From Cellvibrionales bacterium (GTDB lineage Bacteria; Pseudomonadota; Gammaproteobacteria; Pseudomonadales; UBA7239): 64,000 nt of DNA. Positions 61,898-64,000 of the stretch are shown here, in pieces. A program made the position numbers and the translations under genes. The notes under the pieces were generated by a model that ran no database searches, had not been told where the DNA came from, and saw only the letters and a list, made by a program, of their open reading frames with translations. The DNA is taken from positions 372,001 to 436,000 of the forward strand of contig JADJPU010000001.1 in NCBI GenBank assembly GCA_016713115.1. The letters are read 5' to 3'. Positions within the stretch are counted from its first letter, which is position 1; each line of letters begins with the position of its first letter.

Positions 61898-63186
61898 GCC
61901 AGCTCAGCACCGTGCAGGGGCAACTCGATGCGCGTTAAGGTGCCACCGCCCGCGCGCGGCTCTAGCGAGAGCCTGCCGCCAGCGCGCTCCAAACTGGCGT
62001 GAGACAGCAACAACCCCAGCCCCATGCCCTTCTCGCTGGTTTTCACTTGCGCGTGCTTGCGCAGTACATGCTGTTCGATGCCGGGGCCGTCGTCTTCAAT
62101 ATTGATTTGCAGCGTCTGCACATCCCATTGCATGCGCACCCACAAATGGCTGCCAGCATCGGCGGCATTGTTCAGCACATTGATAACGGCCTGCTCCACC
62201 ACCAGCGGCCACGCCACTGTGCAAGGCGCGCCCGCCTGCACCACAAACTTGGCCTGCGCCTCTGGGCGCAACACCTGCCAGTGGCCGATCAAACGCTGCA
62301 CCCACTCGGCCAGCGGCTGGCTGCGCTCGCCGCCCTGTTGGTGCGCGCGCGCGGTATCTGCCAACTGGCGCAAGGACTGCTGGCAGCGCGCCACTTGGCT
62401 CGCCATCAACTGCAAATCGGCCTGCAACTCCGCGCCTTTATTGTGTTCACGCTGCAAATCACCGAGCAACACGGCGAGGCTAGACAGCGGCGTGCCCATT
62501 TCATGCGCGGTGCTGGCGGCCAGCGTGGCCACGGTGAGAATGTTTTCATCCATCAACTGCTGTTCGCGCAAGCGATTGATGGCCTCGCGCTGACGGCGCA
62601 CGGTGGCGGCAATGGACGTAACAAAGTAAGTGATTAGCGCCGCGCTGATGCCCACATTGAGCCACATGCCCGCCACATGCCAGCTCATGCTACGCGAGCC
62701 GTGCATCGCGTGGTGCGACATATCCATAGGCGACAGCACGGGCAGCGGCCAGTAGTAAAACATCAGCAGGCCTGAGGCCAGCAGGCAAAACGCCGTGAGC
62801 AAGGCGGTGTAAGTGCGCGACAAACAGGCCGCCGCTAAAGCAATCGGCACCAAGTAGTAAGACACGAAGGGGTTGGTAGCGCCGCCTGCCACATACAACA
62901 GCCCCGTCAGCACAAAACAATCCAACAACAACTGGAATAAAAACTCGCGCTCATCCGGCGCACGGCTTTGGCGGCGAAACCATTGCAGACGGTAATGCCC
63001 CAGCAACAGCATCAACAGCGCCACCGATAACAAACCCAGCAGCGCGTAAAACTGCGCGGCGCTGAGCCACTGCCGCCCCAGCAACAGCGTGAGTAATTGC
63101 ACCAGCCACACCCAAGCGCGCAGCACTTGCAGCTGCTGCAAATAATCACTGGTATCCGGTGCAGGTGAGTGGGCGCTGGCGCTCAT
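61894..63186 (-). CDS. regB: RegB/PrrB/ActS-type redox sensor histidine kinase
   Basis: A 430-residue membrane sensor kinase with about six membrane segments (25-195). The quinone-binding motif GGATNPF lies at 101-107. The phospho-acceptor His228 is in STAHEMGTPLSSLAVLLGDL, and Cys268 (VARCQQSL) matches the redox-active cysteine of Rhodobacter RegB. The ATPase domain has NVLNNAADAG, EDDGPGI and GMGLGLLLSHASLERAGG. It is cotranscribed with regA. It should sense the ubiquinone pool and cysteine redox state. Confidence 0.94.
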   Translation of the reverse strand: MSASAHSPAPDTSDYLQQLQVLRAWVWLVQLLTLLLGRQWLSAAQFYALLGLLSVALLMLLLGHYRLQWFRRQSRAPDEREFLFQLLLDCFVLTGLLYVAGGATNPFVSYYLVPIALAAACLSRTYTALLTAFCLLASGLLMFYYWPLPVLSPMDMSHHAMHGSRSMSWHVAGMWLNVGISAALITYFVTSIAATVRRQREAINRLREQQLMDENILTVATLAASTAHEMGTPLSSLAVLLGDLQREHNKGAELQADLQLMASQVARCQQSLRQLADTARAHQQGGERSQPLAEWVQRLIGHWQVLRPEAQAKFVVQAGAPCTVAWPLVVEQAVINVLNNAADAGSHLWVRMQWDVQTLQINIEDDGPGIEQHVLRKHAQVKTSEKGMGLGLLLSHASLERAGGRLSLEPRAGGGTLTRIELPLHGAELA

Positions 63187-63258
63187 GTGGGCAATACAAG
63201 GGAGGGAGAAGCATTCCCAACAGCTCTCGGTTGGGAATGCGCTGTGTTACAGCATCAA

Positions 63259-63549
63259 TCAACGATGTGCTTTGACTTTTTCTTTGTGGCGAATCAACTG
63301 GCGATCCAGCTTGCCGACCAGATCGTCGATGGCGGCGTACATGTCTTCCGCTACCGCATCGGCAAATAAATCTGCGCCGCTCAGAAACACGCGCGCATCG
63401 GCTTTTTGTATCAATTTATCAACAGTAAGCGTGACATCTGCACGGGTGATTTTGTCGTGATGACGATCCAACTTCTCCAATTTGCTGGTTACATAGTCTT
63501 TGAGAGGAAGAGTGACTTCAACATGGTGCCCACTGATATTCAACTGCAT
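63259..63549 (-). CDS. hpf: Short ribosome hibernation promoting factor HPF
   Basis: A 96-residue protein of the HPF/YfiA family, which sits in the 30S decoding centre and promotes 100S dimers in stationary phase. It starts MQLNISGHHVEVTLPLKDYV and has KLEKLDRHHDKITRADVTL and DMYAAIDDLVGKLDRQLIRH. Its length is that of the short gammaproteobacterial HPF. In most relatives it lies between rpoN and ptsN; here it lies between prfC and regB, so this is a second copy or a moved gene. Confidence 0.95.
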   Translation of the reverse strand: MQLNISGHHVEVTLPLKDYVTSKLEKLDRHHDKITRADVTLTVDKLIQKADARVFLSGADLFADAVAEDMYAAIDDLVGKLDRQLIRHKEKVKAHR

Positions 63550-63627
63550 AAAACGCTCCTCGGGTTTCCTGTGTGTTGCACCTCCACTGTACGACAGGAA
63601 AAAAAACAGTCAACCCAAAAAACGCTT

Positions 63628-64000
63628 TTAATGCTCACGCGTAGCGCGGAAGCAAAGATCAGGCCAGCGTTCCTCGGTTAAAGCCAAATTCACTCGCGTG
63701 GGCGCGAGATAGGTGAGATGATCGCCGCCATCTAAAGCTAGGTTTTCATTCGTTTTAGAGCGGAACTCTTCCAGTTTTTTCGGGTCTTTGGCCGACAACC
63801 AACGCGCCGTGTAGATATTGATATTTTCGTACAAGCACTCCACTTTGTACTCGTCTTTCAGGCGGTAGGCGACCACTTCAAACTGCAGCACACCCACCGC
63901 GCCCACGATTAAATCGTTGTTATTCAACGGCATAAACACTTGCACCGAACCCTCTTCCGAGAGCTGGCGCAAACCCTTCTGCAACTGCTTGGCTTTCAGC
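63628..64000 (-). CDS. prfC: Peptide chain release factor 3, C-terminal part
   Basis: The last 124 codons of a GTPase that recycles RF1/RF2 from the ribosome, running off the window edge. The segments VGAVGVLQFEVVAYRLKDEY, YTARWLSAKDPKKLEEFR and ALDGGDHLTYLAPTRVNLA match the C-terminal domains of RF3, and the end RWPDLCFRATREH is typical. The stop is TAA at 63628-63630. The GTPase domain lies outside the window. Confidence 0.94.
   Translation of the reverse strand, partial: LKAKQLQKGLRQLSEEGSVQVFMPLNNNDLIVGAVGVLQFEVVAYRLKDEYKVECLYENINIYTARWLSAKDPKKLEEFRSKTNENLALDGGDHLTYLAPTRVNLALTEERWPDLCFRATREH

Noticed and set aside
63550..63627. Terminator between prfC and hpf
   Set aside because: The CCTGT/ACAGG pairing is weak with a long loop, and the T run lies on the wrong side for either minus-strand gene.

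Overview
This window reads as a stretch of chromosome from a gammaproteobacterium related to the Pseudomonadales/Cellvibrionales. The evidence is gene order. The block ribF-ileS-lspA-fkpB-ispH followed by fimU-pilV-pilW-pilX-pilY1-pilE, the block nadD-rsfS-rlmH-mrdA-rodA-mltB-rlpA, the pair hom-thrC, zwf-pgl, nadB-sdhE-ygfZ and mreC-mreD-(maf)-rng-yhdP are all arrangements known from Pseudomonas and its relatives. I cannot name a genus. Nearly all of the sequence is coding, there are no rRNA or tRNA genes that I can see, and no gene-free stretch exceeds 300 bases.

Region by region: 1-1.9 kb holds the nitrogen-sensing pair glnK-amtB behind the last codons of an upstream gene. 1.9-5.4 kb (minus strand) carries a hotdog thioesterase and an MBOAT acyltransferase with an SGNH-like partner. 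5.5-7.7 kb has a long-chain-type acyl-CoA dehydrogenase (single-base frameshift near its 3' end) converging on a small globin. 7.8-10 kb is zwf-pgl. 10.1-19.2 kb holds a YebC-family regulator and the minor-pilin/PilY1 operon of a type IV pilus. 19.4-25.1 kb is ispH-fkpB-lspA-ileS-ribF, with ileS interrupted by one extra base in a homopolymer. 25.2-28.5 kb has cysH, a hicAB toxin-antitoxin pair, miaB and a DUF1820 protein. 28.5-37.4 kb is mreC-mreD, a ccdAB pair where maf normally lies, rng, yhdP and hldE.

37.4-40.3 kb is an accessory pocket: a MaoC hydratase, a small possible regulator divergent from a predicted beta-grasp protein plus a histone-deacetylase-fold enzyme, and a Phd/ParE-type toxin-antitoxin pair. 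40.3-47.3 kb is nadD-rsfS-rlmH-mrdA-rodA-mltB-rlpA, with an unusual Lys/Ala-rich tail on RsfS. An A+T-rich Mrr-type restriction gene follows at the place where dacA is expected. 48.4-54.3 kb has nadB, sdhE, ygfZ, a short 6-phosphogluconate dehydrogenase, rpe and an F420-type oxidoreductase. 54.3-58.7 kb is hom-thrC with a polytopic membrane protein. 58.7-63.2 kb holds palindromic repeats, a secreted double beta-propeller protein and a RegB/RegA redox two-component system. The window ends with hpf and the 3' part of prfC.

Functionally, zwf, pgl, the short gnd and rpe together cover the oxidative pentose phosphate branch up to xylulose 5-phosphate. mreCD, mrdA, rodA, mltB and rlpA build and remodel the rod-shaped wall. 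ispH, lspA, yhdP and hldE serve the envelope. The accessory genes (hicAB, ccdAB, phd-parE, mrr, the HDAC pocket) sit where otherwise conserved gene order is broken, which suggests exchange at those junctions. Two single-base frameshifts in otherwise intact genes, one of them essential, suggest either a draft-quality sequence or very recent mutations.
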